Shown piece by piece: positions 24,703 through 33,093 of a stretch of DNA of 64,000 nt. This DNA comes from Shimia_B sp038528385 (lineage in GTDB: Bacteria; Pseudomonadota; Alphaproteobacteria; Rhodobacterales; Rhodobacteraceae). The notes under the pieces are model-generated. The model did no database searches. It had not been told where the DNA came from and worked only from the letters and a program-made list of their open reading frames with translations. The stretch covers positions 385,714-449,713 of the forward strand of contig JBCBET010000003.1 of NCBI GenBank assembly GCA_038528385.1, read 5' to 3'. The first letter of the stretch is position 1. Each line of letters starts with the position of its first letter. A program made the translations under genes and the position numbers.

Positions 24703-25374
24703 TTGGTCTTCAAACGACGCGACAAGCTCAGCCTCTGGCGCCGGGTAAGGGACTTCCTTTATCCGAAGGGCGGCTGGGTGCGCGCCTTCGAATACGTCAA
24801 GCTGCGCCTGCGGCGACTGCCCGACCCGCCCGAAAAGATCGCCCGCGGCATCTGGGCGGGCGTCTTCACCGCCTTCACGCCGTTCTACGGGCTCCACTTC
24901 ATCTTTTCGGTGCTCCTGGCCTATGCCATGCGCGCCAACATCCTGGCCGCGCTACTTGCCACCTTCTTTGGCAACCCGCTCACCTACGTGCCCATCGGGG
25001 TGGTGTCGCTCCAGACCGGGTACTTCATGCTGGGCATCCGCCCGCGGGAGGATATCGACCGCTCGCTGGGCGGGCAGTTCTCCGATGCCTTCGGCGATCT
25101 CTGGCACAATTTCGTTGCGCTCTTCACCAGCGACGTGACCCGCTGGGACGGGCTTCTGACCTTCTGGCACGACGTCTTCTTTCCCTATCTCATCGGCGGG
25201 ATCGTTCCGGGCGTCATCGTGGCCTCGGTCTGCTATTACCTCTCGGTGCCGGTCATTCGCGCCTACCAGAACCGGCGCCGTGGCATGATGCGCGCCAAGC
25301 TTGCCGAGATCAAAGAAAAGGCCAAGTCGAAGGCCGTGCACAAGAAGCTGAAAGATCAGGAAGGCTCGGGATGA
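24703..25374 (+). CDS. DUF2062 membrane protein
   Basis: Encodes 223 residues from TTG 24703, preferred because GGGGAGG lies five bases upstream and gives the usual family start MVFKRRDKL; ATG 24685 would add six residues without a ribosome site. DUF2062 pattern: GIWAGVFTAFTPFYGLHFI and ATFFGNPLTYVPIG, with three hydrophobic helices and a strongly basic Lys-rich C-terminus. Role unknown; the gene lies between rsh and pdxJ, overlapping the latter by four bases. Confidence 0.85.
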   Translation: MVFKRRDKLSLWRRVRDFLYPKGGWVRAFEYVKLRLRRLPDPPEKIARGIWAGVFTAFTPFYGLHFIFSVLLAYAMRANILAALLATFFGNPLTYVPIGVVSLQTGYFMLGIRPREDIDRSLGGQFSDAFGDLWHNFVALFTSDVTRWDGLLTFWHDVFFPYLIGGIVPGVIVASVCYYLSVPVIRAYQNRRRGMMRAKLAEIKEKAKSKAVHKKLKDQEGSG

Positions 25375-26132
25375 CGACGCTCCCCCACCAGCGCCTCGGC
25401 GTGAACATCGATCATGTGGCCACCGTGCGGAATGCGCGCGGCGGCGACTATCCCGATCCGCTCCGCGCCGCCAAGCTCGCCGAGGAAGCGGGCGCCGACG
25501 GCATCACCGCCCATCTGCGCGAGGATCGCCGGCACATAAGCGACGCCGATATCGAGGGGCTGATGGAGGTGCTCACCGTGCCCCTCAATTTCGAGATGGC
25601 CGCCACCGAGGAGATGCAGAGGATCGCGTTGCGCCACAAACCCCACGCCGTCTGCATCGTGCCCGAAAAGCGCGAGGAGCGGACCACGGAGGGCGGCCTC
25701 GAAGTCGCGCGGGAGGAAAACCGCCTCGCGCATTACATCGCGCCGCTGCGCGAGGCGGGATGCCGCGTGTCGATCTTCATCGCCGCCGACATGCGCCAGA
25801 TCGAGGCCGCGCACCGCATCGGCGCGCAGGTGATCGAGCTCCACACCGGCGCCTTTTGCGACGCCATCGCCGAGGGCGACACCGCCACGCGCGACCGGGA
25901 ACTGAAGGCGCTCACCGAGATGTCCACGTTCGCCCATGGTCTGGGGCTCGAGGTCCATGCCGGCCACGGGCTGAGCTACGAAAGCGTGAGACCCATCGCC
26001 GCCCTGCCCGAAGTGCGCGAGCTCAATATCGGGCACTACCTCATCGGAGAGGCGATCTTCCGCGGGCTGAAGCCCGCCATCCACGAGATGCGCCGCCTCA
26101 TGGAGGCCGCTCGCGCCGGCGTCGCCGCCTGA
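25371..26132 (+). CDS. pdxJ: Pyridoxine 5'-phosphate synthase
   Basis: Encodes 253 residues, a TIM-barrel enzyme joining 1-deoxyxylulose-5-phosphate and 3-amino-2-oxopropyl phosphate to give pyridoxine phosphate. Signatures: LGVNIDHVATVRNARGG at the N-terminus, GADGITAHLREDRRHI, and HAGHGLSYESV with ELNIGHYLIGEAIF at the C-terminus. The pdxJ-acpS-lepB-rnc-era order is conserved in proteobacteria, here interrupted by two membrane-protein genes. Confidence 0.97.
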   Translation: MTTLPHQRLGVNIDHVATVRNARGGDYPDPLRAAKLAEEAGADGITAHLREDRRHISDADIEGLMEVLTVPLNFEMAATEEMQRIALRHKPHAVCIVPEKREERTTEGGLEVAREENRLAHYIAPLREAGCRVSIFIAADMRQIEAAHRIGAQVIELHTGAFCDAIAEGDTATRDRELKALTEMSTFAHGLGLEVHAGHGLSYESVRPIAALPEVRELNIGHYLIGEAIFRGLKPAIHEMRRLMEAARAGVAA

Positions 26133-26135
26133 CCC

Positions 26136-26561
26136 ATGCCTGAGCCCACCGTCAATCTATTGCGCTATTCTCTGTGGTTTCTGGGCACGGGTTTCGTCAT
26201 CACGCTCTTCACGATCCTCTTCCAGCAAGCCTTCGGCATCGGGCTCGGCATGGCGTTCATGCCGATCCTGCCCGCCATGGTGGCGGCCATGGTGGAGGGT
26301 GCGAAATATGCAAAATCCACCCGCACGCCGATCCCCGACCCGTGGAAGGCAGCGGGCGCAATGACCGGGCTTTCCATCGCGCTCACCGCGCTTCTCATCG
26401 TCACGACGGCGTTGCCCACCATGGGCACTGACGCCTTCGACCTCACGGCGCTCGTCCTGGTGCTGGGCATCTATGCCACGTTCTGGCTCATCTCCAACCG
26501 CCTCTTCCTGAGCATGGGCGCGCGCAATGAATGGGCCAGCCAAGATCGCGGTGGCCCCTGA
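26136..26561 (+). CDS. Four-helix membrane protein, ABZJ_00895-like
   Basis: Encodes 141 residues with four hydrophobic segments and a small polar loop with basic residues (EGAKYAKSTRTPIPDPWKAAGAM). Length and layout resemble the uncharacterised ABZJ_00895 family, though I cannot verify this. It starts three bases after pdxJ and is likely cotranscribed. Confidence 0.7.
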   Translation: MPEPTVNLLRYSLWFLGTGFVITLFTILFQQAFGIGLGMAFMPILPAMVAAMVEGAKYAKSTRTPIPDPWKAAGAMTGLSIALTALLIVTTALPTMGTDAFDLTALVLVLGIYATFWLISNRLFLSMGARNEWASQDRGGP

Positions 26562-26599
26562 CCGGGCGTCTGGCATATTTCGCAGGGTGGCAGGCTAGA

Positions 26600-28024
26600 A
26601 TGCGCTGGGTCCTGCTTTGCGTGGGCCTCGTCCTCGCCGCGGGGTCCCTTTGGAAATTGGAGAGCCATCGCCCCGATGCGGAGGTGACGCGCGGCACCGT
26701 GGGCACGACGCCGGTCACGGAGTGGCGCGTGGAAGGTCCCATCGCCACCGTCGTCGTGGCCCATGGCTTTGCCGGCTCCCGCCAGCTCATGAACGCCTTT
26801 TCCTGGACCCTCGCGGGGGCGGGCTACGACGTCACCGCCTTTGATTTTGAGGGCCACGGCACGAACCCCGTGCCAATGCAGGGCGACGTGAACGAGATCG
26901 CGGGGGTCACCGCGCGCCTGGTGGCCGAAACCCGCGCGGTGATGGAGGACGCGGGCCCCGCGCCCGCGCTGCTGGGCCATTCCATGGCCACCGACGTCCT
27001 CATCCGAGCCGCCGAGGGGCGCGAGACCGGCCCGGTCGTGGCCATCTCCGCCTTCTCGGGCGCCGTCACGCCCACGCACCCGCCCAACATGCTGCTCATC
27101 GCGGGCGAATGGGAGGGCCGCCTCATCGACTTCGGCCGCGAGGCGATCCGGCAGGTGGAGCCCGACGCCACCGAGGGCGAGGTCGTGGGCGGCCGCATGG
27201 CCCTCATCGCGCCCAACGTGGAACATGTGGGCATCCTCTTCGCCCCCTACACGCTGCGCGAGACGGTGGCCTGGCTCGATGACTTCTACGGCGTGGACCG
27301 CGCGACGCCCGCGCTCGCCACCATCGGCTATCCCGTGCTTGTGCTCCTGGCCGCGCTCATGCTCCTCTGGCGCCCCATCGCCGCGCTTTTCCCCGCGGGC
27401 GGGGAGGCGGCGGCGGTTCCGCGCAAGGCGCTCCTGTGGTGCGCGGCCCTCCAGCTCCTCGCGCCGCTCGCCGTCTACTGGATCGAACTCGGCGTGCTGC
27501 CGGTGCTGGTGGCCGATTACCTCGCGCTCCATCTGGGCTTTGCAGGGCTCTTGCAGCTTCTGATCCTGCGCCATTTCGGCGTGCCCTTCGGGCGCCTGGC
27601 CTACCTCCCCGCCGCGGCGCTTCTCGCCTGGGGGCTCGGCGTCTTCGGGCTCGCCATCGACACCTACCTCGCGAATTTCCATCCCAATGCGGAGCGCGCT
27701 CTTATCCTTGCCGCGCTGGCGCTGGGCGCGGTGCCCTACATGGTCGCCGACGCCGTGGCCACGCAAGGCGGCCGCGGCCCGCTCTGGCATCGCCTCCTCT
27801 TGCGCACAGCCTTCTTCGCCTCCCTTGGTATCGCCATCGCGCTCGATTTCGAGCGGCTTTTCTTCCTCTTTCTCATCGCGCCGGTGATTCTGCTCTTCTT
27901 CCTCATCTTCGGGATGATGGGTCGCTGGACCGCCGATCGCGCGGGCCCGCTCGCGCCGGGCTTGGCGCTCGGCCTCATCCTCGCTTGGTCGCTCGGCGTG
28001 ACCTTTCCGCTGTTCGAGGCCTAG
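26600..28024 (+). CDS. Alpha/beta hydrolase fused to a multi-helix membrane domain
   Basis: Encodes 474 residues from ATG 26600. After a signal-anchor helix (residues 1-17) comes an alpha/beta hydrolase: VVAHGFAGSRQ oxyanion region, FDFEGHGTN, the nucleophile elbow GHSMA (S128), and a late His in APNVEHVG. From about residue 240 to the end there are about seven hydrophobic helices. The hydrolase part would face the periplasm. Substrate is unknown; lipid or acyl ester is a guess. It ends two bases before acpS, so it sits inside the pdxJ-acpS operon. Confidence 0.85.
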   Translation: MRWVLLCVGLVLAAGSLWKLESHRPDAEVTRGTVGTTPVTEWRVEGPIATVVVAHGFAGSRQLMNAFSWTLAGAGYDVTAFDFEGHGTNPVPMQGDVNEIAGVTARLVAETRAVMEDAGPAPALLGHSMATDVLIRAAEGRETGPVVAISAFSGAVTPTHPPNMLLIAGEWEGRLIDFGREAIRQVEPDATEGEVVGGRMALIAPNVEHVGILFAPYTLRETVAWLDDFYGVDRATPALATIGYPVLVLLAALMLLWRPIAALFPAGGEAAAVPRKALLWCAALQLLAPLAVYWIELGVLPVLVADYLALHLGFAGLLQLLILRHFGVPFGRLAYLPAAALLAWGLGVFGLAIDTYLANFHPNAERALILAALALGAVPYMVADAVATQGGRGPLWHRLLLRTAFFASLGIAIALDFERLFFLFLIAPVILLFFLIFGMMGRWTADRAGPLAPGLALGLILAWSLGVTFPLFEA

Positions 28025-28026
28025 AT

Positions 28027-28470
28027 GTGATCCTCGGCATCGGCACCGACCTCGCCAATATCGAGCGCATCGCCCGCACGCTCGAGCGCTTCGGCGACCG
28101 CTTCCGCAACCGCGTCTTCACCGACATCGAGCAGGCCAAGGCCGAGCGCCGTGCCGACACACCGGGCACCAACGCCAAGCGCTGGGCCGCGAAGGAGGCC
28201 TGTTCCAAGGCGCTGGGCACCGGCCTCCGAATGGGCATCGCCTGGAAGGACATGGCCGTCACCAACCTCCGCTCCGGCCAGCCCGTCATGCATGTCACCG
28301 GCTGGGCCGCAGAGCGCCTGCGGGAGATGACGCCCGACGGCCACGAGGCCATCATTCACGTTACTTTGACGGACGATCACCCCTGGGCGCAGGCCTTTGT
28401 CCTCATCGAGGCGCGCCCCCTCGGAGCGGCCCCACGTCCGCTTGACTTGCCCTACCGCAAACCTCAGTAA
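28027..28470 (+). CDS. acpS: Holo-[acyl-carrier-protein] synthase
   Basis: Encodes 147 residues from GTG 28027. AcpS signature: ILGIGTDLANIERIARTLERFG and KRWAAKEACSKALGTG with the Mg-binding Asp and Glu. It transfers 4'-phosphopantetheine from CoA to ACP. The C-terminal 15-20 residues, after FVLIEA, are an extension beyond the usual length. Only two bases separate it from the hydrolase gene. Confidence 0.95.
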   Translation: MILGIGTDLANIERIARTLERFGDRFRNRVFTDIEQAKAERRADTPGTNAKRWAAKEACSKALGTGLRMGIAWKDMAVTNLRSGQPVMHVTGWAAERLREMTPDGHEAIIHVTLTDDHPWAQAFVLIEARPLGAAPRPLDLPYRKPQ

Positions 28471-28499
28471 GCCGCACGCATCACGAGGAGAGCCGTGCG

Positions 28500-29339
28500 A
28501 TGGCCGAGGCCACCAAGGAAAAGCAGAACCCGATCGTCGAGACGGTCAAGACGGTCGTCTACGCGCTCCTCATCGCGGGGGTATTTCGGACGTTCTTTTT
28601 CCAGCCGTTCTGGATCCCCTCGGGCTCCATGAAGGACACGCTGCTCATCGGCGATTTCCTCTTCGTCAACAAGATGGCCTATGGCTACAGCTACGCCTCC
28701 TGTCCCACGATCCTGATCCCGCAGCTCGGGATAGACATGGACGCGGAGGCGTTCTGCGGCGTCTTCAAGGGGGCCGAAGACCGCCTTTTCGGCGGCGCGC
28801 CGGAGCGCGGCGACGTCGTCGTCTTTCGCCACCCCGTGACGGGCCGCGACTTCATTAAGCGCCTCGTGGGCCTGCCGGGCGACGAGGTTCAGCTGCGCGA
28901 CGGGATGCTCTTTCTCAACGGCGAGGCGGTGGAGCGGGTGGAGGCCGCGCCCTTCATCGAGACCTTCGCCCCCCAGGGCCCCCAGGGCCAGACGCCGTTC
29001 TGCGCCAATGGCGCCGTGGGCGGCGGCGGGGAATGCATCAAGGAGGCCGTGCGCGAAACCCTGCCCGGCGGCGCGTCCTACCGCGTCCTCAACATCGGGG
29101 AGCGCGCGGCCGACAACACGCCGGTCTACACCGTGCGCCCGGGCCACTTCTTCTTTCTCGGCGACAACCGCGACAACTCCACTGACAGCCGCTTTGCGCA
29201 GGCCGTGGGCGGCGTGGGCCAGGTCCCGCTGGAGGATATCGTGGGCCGCGCGGACCGGATCATGTTCTCCTCGGCGGGCCGTTCGATCCTTTTCTTCTGG
29301 ACGTGGCGGAGCGACCGGTACTTCAAGGCGATCGAGTGA
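28500..29339 (+). CDS. lepB: Signal peptidase I
   Basis: Encodes 279 residues. One N-terminal transmembrane helix (about 16-33) precedes the catalytic serine in PSGSMKDTL (S43) and the general-base lysine in RDFIKRLVGLPGDEV (K120). Box E, FFLGDNRDNSTDSR, is near the C-terminus. It cleaves Sec and Tat signal peptides on the outer face of the inner membrane. Its stop overlaps the rnc GTG start by four bases. Confidence 0.97.
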   Translation: MAEATKEKQNPIVETVKTVVYALLIAGVFRTFFFQPFWIPSGSMKDTLLIGDFLFVNKMAYGYSYASCPTILIPQLGIDMDAEAFCGVFKGAEDRLFGGAPERGDVVVFRHPVTGRDFIKRLVGLPGDEVQLRDGMLFLNGEAVERVEAAPFIETFAPQGPQGQTPFCANGAVGGGGECIKEAVRETLPGGASYRVLNIGERAADNTPVYTVRPGHFFFLGDNRDNSTDSRFAQAVGGVGQVPLEDIVGRADRIMFSSAGRSILFFWTWRSDRYFKAIE

Positions 29340-30016
29340 AGCTCTCCGCCGAGGTCCGCGCGTTCCAGGACCGGATCGGTCACGCCTTCGCGCGTCCCGA
29401 GCTCCTCGTGACCGCGCTGACCCATGCCTCGCTCAGCTCCGAGACCCGATCCGACAATGAACGGCTGGAGTTCCTAGGCGACCGCGTGCTGGGCCTCGTC
29501 ATGGCCGAGGCGCTCCTCGATGCCGATGGCGGCGCTTCCGAGGGCCAGCTCGCGCCCCGCTACAACGCCCTCGTGCGCAAGGAAACCTGCGCCGAGGTGG
29601 CCCGCGCCTGCGGACTGGGCGAGGTGCTCAAGCTCGGCCGCTCCGAGATGCTTTCGGGCGGGCGCAAGAAGGACGCGCTGCTGGGCGACGGGATGGAGGC
29701 GGTGATCGCCGCGGTCTACCGCGATGGCGGGATGGATGCGGCGCGTGCCCTGATCCTGCGCCTCTGGGGCGACCGCATCACGTCCGTGAAGGACGACGCC
29801 CGCGACGCCAAGACGACGCTCCAGGAATGGGCCCAGGCCCGCAAGATGCCGCCGCCCTCCTATGTAGAACTCGCCCGCTCCGGCCCCGACCATGCCCCGG
29901 AATTCACCATCGAGGCACGCCTCGAGGACGGCACGCGCGCCCGAGCCAGGGCGGGCAGCAAGCGCCAGGCCGAACAGGCCGCCGCGAAGGCGCTCCTCGA
30001 GGAGGTCGGGGCGTGA
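29336..30016 (+). CDS. rnc: Ribonuclease III
   Basis: Encodes 226 residues from GTG 29336, overlapping lepB by GTGA. The RNase III signature NERLEFLGDRVLGLVMA is present, with the second acidic metal ligands in DGMEAVIAAVYRDGG, and a C-terminal double-stranded RNA-binding domain (TTLQEWAQARKMPPPSY to ALLEEVGA). It processes rRNA and many mRNAs. It is followed by era after an acetyltransferase insertion. Confidence 0.96.
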   Translation: MKLSAEVRAFQDRIGHAFARPELLVTALTHASLSSETRSDNERLEFLGDRVLGLVMAEALLDADGGASEGQLAPRYNALVRKETCAEVARACGLGEVLKLGRSEMLSGGRKKDALLGDGMEAVIAAVYRDGGMDAARALILRLWGDRITSVKDDARDAKTTLQEWAQARKMPPPSYVELARSGPDHAPEFTIEARLEDGTRARARAGSKRQAEQAAAKALLEEVGA

Positions 30017-30507
30017 AGCTCCGGCTGGAGACGCGGGACGACATCGCAGCCATCCGCGACGTCACTTATGCCGCCTTCGCCACGACGCCCTGGTCCGACG
30101 GGACCGAGGGCGCGATCCCGGAAAAGCTGCGCGCCGCGGGTGACCTCGCCCTCTCCCTCGTGGCGGAATTGGACGGCGAGGTTACGGGCCAGGTCTGCGT
30201 CTCGCCCGCCCGGGTCGGCGGCGCCCCCAACTGGTACGGGATCGGCCCCATCGCGGTTCGCCCCGCCCGCCACCGCCAGGGCATCGGCAGCGCTCTCATG
30301 CATGCCAGCCTGGGCTGGGCCATGGGCCGGGGCGCCGCGGGGCTCGTCCTCACCGGCAGCAACGACTACTACCCCCGCTTCGGCTTCGAAAGCGGTCACG
30401 TGACCTACCTCACCACTCCAGCGCAGTATTGCCTGCGCCTCCTCCTCCACGGGCCGGCGGCCTCCGGCGAGATCACCTTCGCCCCCGCGCTTCAGGAGGC
30501 GGGCTGA
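30013..30507 (+). CDS. GNAT-family N-acetyltransferase
   Basis: Encodes 164 residues from GTG 30013, overlapping rnc by four bases. Acetyl-CoA-binding motif A is visible as GPIAVRPARHRQGIGSALM, followed by LVLTGSNDYYPRFGFES, typical of the YhbS-like subgroup. The substrate is unknown. It lies between rnc and era, the usual place for era, and is translationally coupled to rnc. Confidence 0.88.
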   Translation: MKLRLETRDDIAAIRDVTYAAFATTPWSDGTEGAIPEKLRAAGDLALSLVAELDGEVTGQVCVSPARVGGAPNWYGIGPIAVRPARHRQGIGSALMHASLGWAMGRGAAGLVLTGSNDYYPRFGFESGHVTYLTTPAQYCLRLLLHGPAASGEITFAPALQEAG

Positions 30508-30534
30508 GGGGCCGGGGGCGAGACGGGATGCCTC

Positions 30535-30664
30535 CGGCGGAAGTACACGGCACAAAGAAGACGGGCCCTCCGCTCCGTCTCCGGCCCTGCGCTCGTTGCA
30601 GCCGTGAGTCACGGCTCCGCTTCTTTGTGCTCCGTACTTCGGGGGTGTGGGGGCTGGCCCCCAC
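30535..30664. repeat. Long imperfect inverted repeat plus GC palindrome in the rnc-era gap
   Basis: CACAAAGAAG (30551-30560) is exactly inverted as CTTCTTTGTG (30620-30629), and outer bases also match in part (GAAGTAC at 30540-30546 with GTACTTC at 30634-30640), enclosing about 60 bases. A second perfect palindrome, GTGGGGGC-TG-GCCCCCAC, spans 30647-30664. Neither has a following T run. The 230-base gap otherwise holds no gene. This looks like a dispersed intergenic element and not a simple terminator. Confidence 0.6.
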
Positions 30665-30740
30665 GATGCTTGCCACGCGCGCGATTGTCAGCGGCGGGGC
30701 GCTGCGCTAAGAGCGCAAGCCTATTTGCAACGGGACCGGC

Positions 30741-31655
30741 ATGACCGAGACACAGACCACACGCGCGGGCTTCGTGGCCCTCATCGGGGAGCCCAATGCC
30801 GGGAAGTCCACGTTGCTCAACTGGATGGTGGGCGCCAAGGTCTCCATCGTCACCCACAAGGTGCAGACCACGCGGGCGCGGATCCGGGGCGTGGCGCTCG
30901 AAGGGTCGAGCCAGATCGTCTTCGTGGACACGCCCGGCATCTTCAAGCCGCGCCGCAGGCTCGACCGGGCCATGGTCACGGCGGCCTGGGGCGGGATGGC
31001 CGATGCCGATGTCACCGTGCTCCTCGTCGAGGCCCATCGCGGCCTCACGCCTGGCGTCCGCCAGATCCTCGAGGCGCTCGAGGACCGGCCCGGGCGCCTT
31101 GTCCTCGCCATCAACAAGATCGACCGCGTGGAAGCGCCGAAGCTTCTCGCCCTCGCGGAGGAGCTGAACGCGCTCCGGCCTTTCGAGGAGACCTTCATGA
31201 TCTCCGCCGAGCGCGGCCATGGCTGCGCCGATCTCAAGGCCTGGCTCGCGCGCGAGATGCCCGAGGGCCCCTGGCTCTACCCCGAGGATCAAATCGCGGA
31301 CCTCCCGCTCCGCATGATCGCCGCGGAGATGACCCGAGAGAAGCTCACGCTCCGCCTCCACCAGGAGTTACCCTACCAGCTCACCGTGGAGACCGAGACC
31401 TGGGAGGAGCGCGAGGACGGAACCGCCCGCATCGACCAGGTGATCTATGTCATGCGCGACGGCCACAAGGGCATCGTGCTCGGCAAGAAAGGCGAGACGG
31501 TGAAGGCCATCAGCCAGGCTGCCCGCGCCGAGCTCGAGGAGTTCCTCGGCCGCAAGGTGCACCTCTTCATGCAGATCAAGGTCCGTCCTGGCTGGCTCGA
31601 GGAGCGCGCGCGCTACGCCGAGATGGGCCTCGAGTTCCGCGACGGGGACGGGTGA
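30741..31655 (+). CDS. era: GTPase Era
   Basis: Encodes 304 residues. GTPase motifs: GEPNAGKST (G1), DTPG (G3) and NKID (G4), followed by the C-terminal KH domain with VMRDGHKGIVLGKKGETVKAI. Era binds the 3' end of 16S rRNA and helps mature the 30S subunit. ATG 30741 follows a large intergenic repeat, so era may have its own promoter. Its stop overlaps the next gene by four bases. Confidence 0.97.
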   Translation: MTETQTTRAGFVALIGEPNAGKSTLLNWMVGAKVSIVTHKVQTTRARIRGVALEGSSQIVFVDTPGIFKPRRRLDRAMVTAAWGGMADADVTVLLVEAHRGLTPGVRQILEALEDRPGRLVLAINKIDRVEAPKLLALAEELNALRPFEETFMISAERGHGCADLKAWLAREMPEGPWLYPEDQIADLPLRMIAAEMTREKLTLRLHQELPYQLTVETETWEEREDGTARIDQVIYVMRDGHKGIVLGKKGETVKAISQAARAELEEFLGRKVHLFMQIKVRPGWLEERARYAEMGLEFRDGDG

Positions 31656-31981
31656 GGCTCGCCGCCGACATCTGGGTCGCGGCCTATCTCCAGCGGCTGC
31701 GGCTGAGCGACATCCCCGCTTTCGTCGTCCAGAGGGGCGACGCGACCGCGGGGGCCGTGCTCGTGAAGCAATCCACCCTCGACGGCGCGGCCACCTGTTA
31801 CCAGCGCACCTTCGACCTGATGACCGGCGACCGCCGCTGGATGGAGCTCGCGCGCGGCGCGGAGGCCGAGGTGGACGCCGCCATCGACCGCCAGCGCCGC
31901 AGCGATCCCGACCTCTGGGTGATCGAGGTGGAGGACCGCGCGGGCCGGCATCTCCTCGACGAGCCGGGGCTCTCGGAATGA
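31652..31981 (+). CDS. DUF1491 protein
   Basis: Encodes 109 residues from GTG 31652. Family pattern: RLAADIWVAAYLQRLRL, GAVLVKQSTLDGAATCYQRTF and DPDLWVIEVEDRAGRHLLDE. DUF1491 is common between era and recO in alphaproteobacteria, with unknown function. It overlaps era and recO by four bases each. Confidence 0.88.
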   Translation: MRLAADIWVAAYLQRLRLSDIPAFVVQRGDATAGAVLVKQSTLDGAATCYQRTFDLMTGDRRWMELARGAEAEVDAAIDRQRRSDPDLWVIEVEDRAGRHLLDEPGLSE

Positions 31982-32697
31982 TCGAATGGCGCGATGAGGG
32001 GGTGCTCCTCACCGTGCGCCCCCACGGCGAGGGCTCCGCGATCATCCATGTCCTCACTGCCCAGCACGGTCGCACGCCCGGTGTCGTCCGCGGTGGCGCG
32101 AGCCGGAAGATGGCCCCGCTCCTGCAACCGGGCGCGCAGCTCGACGTCACCTGGAAGGCTCGGCTCGAGGATCACCTAGGCGCCTACAGCGTGGAGCCCA
32201 TCCGCTCCCGCGCCGCGGGGCTCCTGGGCGACGCCATGGCGCTTGCCGGGCTTCAATCCGCCACGGCGCTCGCCGCGCTCCTCCTGCCTGAGCGCGAGGC
32301 GGCGCCGGAGGCCTACGCGCGCACGGCCGAGCTCCTCGATCTGATGGCCGTCACCGATGCCTGGCCGCTTGCCTATCTGCGCTGGGAGCTCGGTCTGCTG
32401 GAGCTCATGGGCTACGGGCTCGACCTCACGCGCTGCGCGGTGTCGGGCGCGACGGAGGGTCTCGCCTATGTCTCGCCGAAGACGGGCCGTGCCGTTTCCG
32501 CAGAGGCGGCCGGGGAATGGGCGCCGCGCCTCCTGCCGCTCCCCGCGCCCCTGGTGCCCGGGGGCGATGGCAGCGATGCCGAGATCGCGGAGGCCCTGGG
32601 CACGACGGGGGTCTTCCTCGATCGCGCGCTGGGGCAGGGGGAGCTACCGGCGGCACGACAGCGGCTGCGCGCCGCGCTCGAACGCTCAGGGGCCTGA
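31978..32697 (+). CDS. recO: DNA repair protein RecO
   Basis: Encodes 239 residues. N-terminal OB-fold (MIEWRDEGVLLTVRPHGEGSAI) and an alpha-helical C-terminal domain with WELGLLELMGYGLDL. RecO helps RecA load on gapped DNA in the RecFOR route. The zinc-finger cysteines found in some homologues are reduced to one (TRCAVSG). The 3' end overlaps the convergent META lipoprotein gene by 12 bases. Confidence 0.95.
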   Translation: MIEWRDEGVLLTVRPHGEGSAIIHVLTAQHGRTPGVVRGGASRKMAPLLQPGAQLDVTWKARLEDHLGAYSVEPIRSRAAGLLGDAMALAGLQSATALAALLLPEREAAPEAYARTAELLDLMAVTDAWPLAYLRWELGLLELMGYGLDLTRCAVSGATEGLAYVSPKTGRAVSAEAAGEWAPRLLPLPAPLVPGGDGSDAEIAEALGTTGVFLDRALGQGELPAARQRLRAALERSGA

Positions 32698-33093
32698 AGC
32701 TCCCGCCGCCTGAAACACCATCTCGCGCCCTTCCTCGCCAGTGAGGAGGAGCACGTCGCCGCTCACCTCCGCGACGGCCATGGCGCCCAGCGCCGCGAAG
32801 AACCGCGCCTCTGCCGCGAGCTCCGGACAGGCGCGGCGCGTGGCGGCCACGGGGCCGATGTCGATCCAGGGATAGGGGGCCGATTGCGCCGCGGTGAAGC
32901 TGTTGCAGGGGCCTTGACCGGTCACACGGCCGGGCCCTGGGAAGGACAGCGCAGCACGCTCGGTCCAGGGCGCGCCATCGAGCTCGCGGAGCTGCCAGGT
33001 CTCGCCCGGGTCGAGGAAACCGGAGATCGTCTCGTCCGGTCCGCAGGCGGCGAGGAGCCCCAGGAGCGCCAGAAGCACGAGCGTGGCCCTCAT
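32686..33093 (-). CDS. META-domain lipoprotein
   Basis: Encodes 135 residues. A lipoprotein signal ends in LLAAC (lipidated C17). The rest resembles a META/HslJ-type domain: TWQLRELDGAPW, VTGQGPCNSFTAAQ and RRACPELAAEARFFAAL, with the conserved Cys residues. Related proteins occur in heat-shock or novobiocin-resistance contexts, but function is unclear. ATG 33093 overlaps the stop of the upstream reductase gene by four bases. Confidence 0.8.
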   Translation of the reverse strand: MRATLVLLALLGLLAACGPDETISGFLDPGETWQLRELDGAPWTERAALSFPGPGRVTGQGPCNSFTAAQSAPYPWIDIGPVAATRRACPELAAEARFFAALGAMAVAEVSGDVLLLTGEEGREMVFQAAGASGP

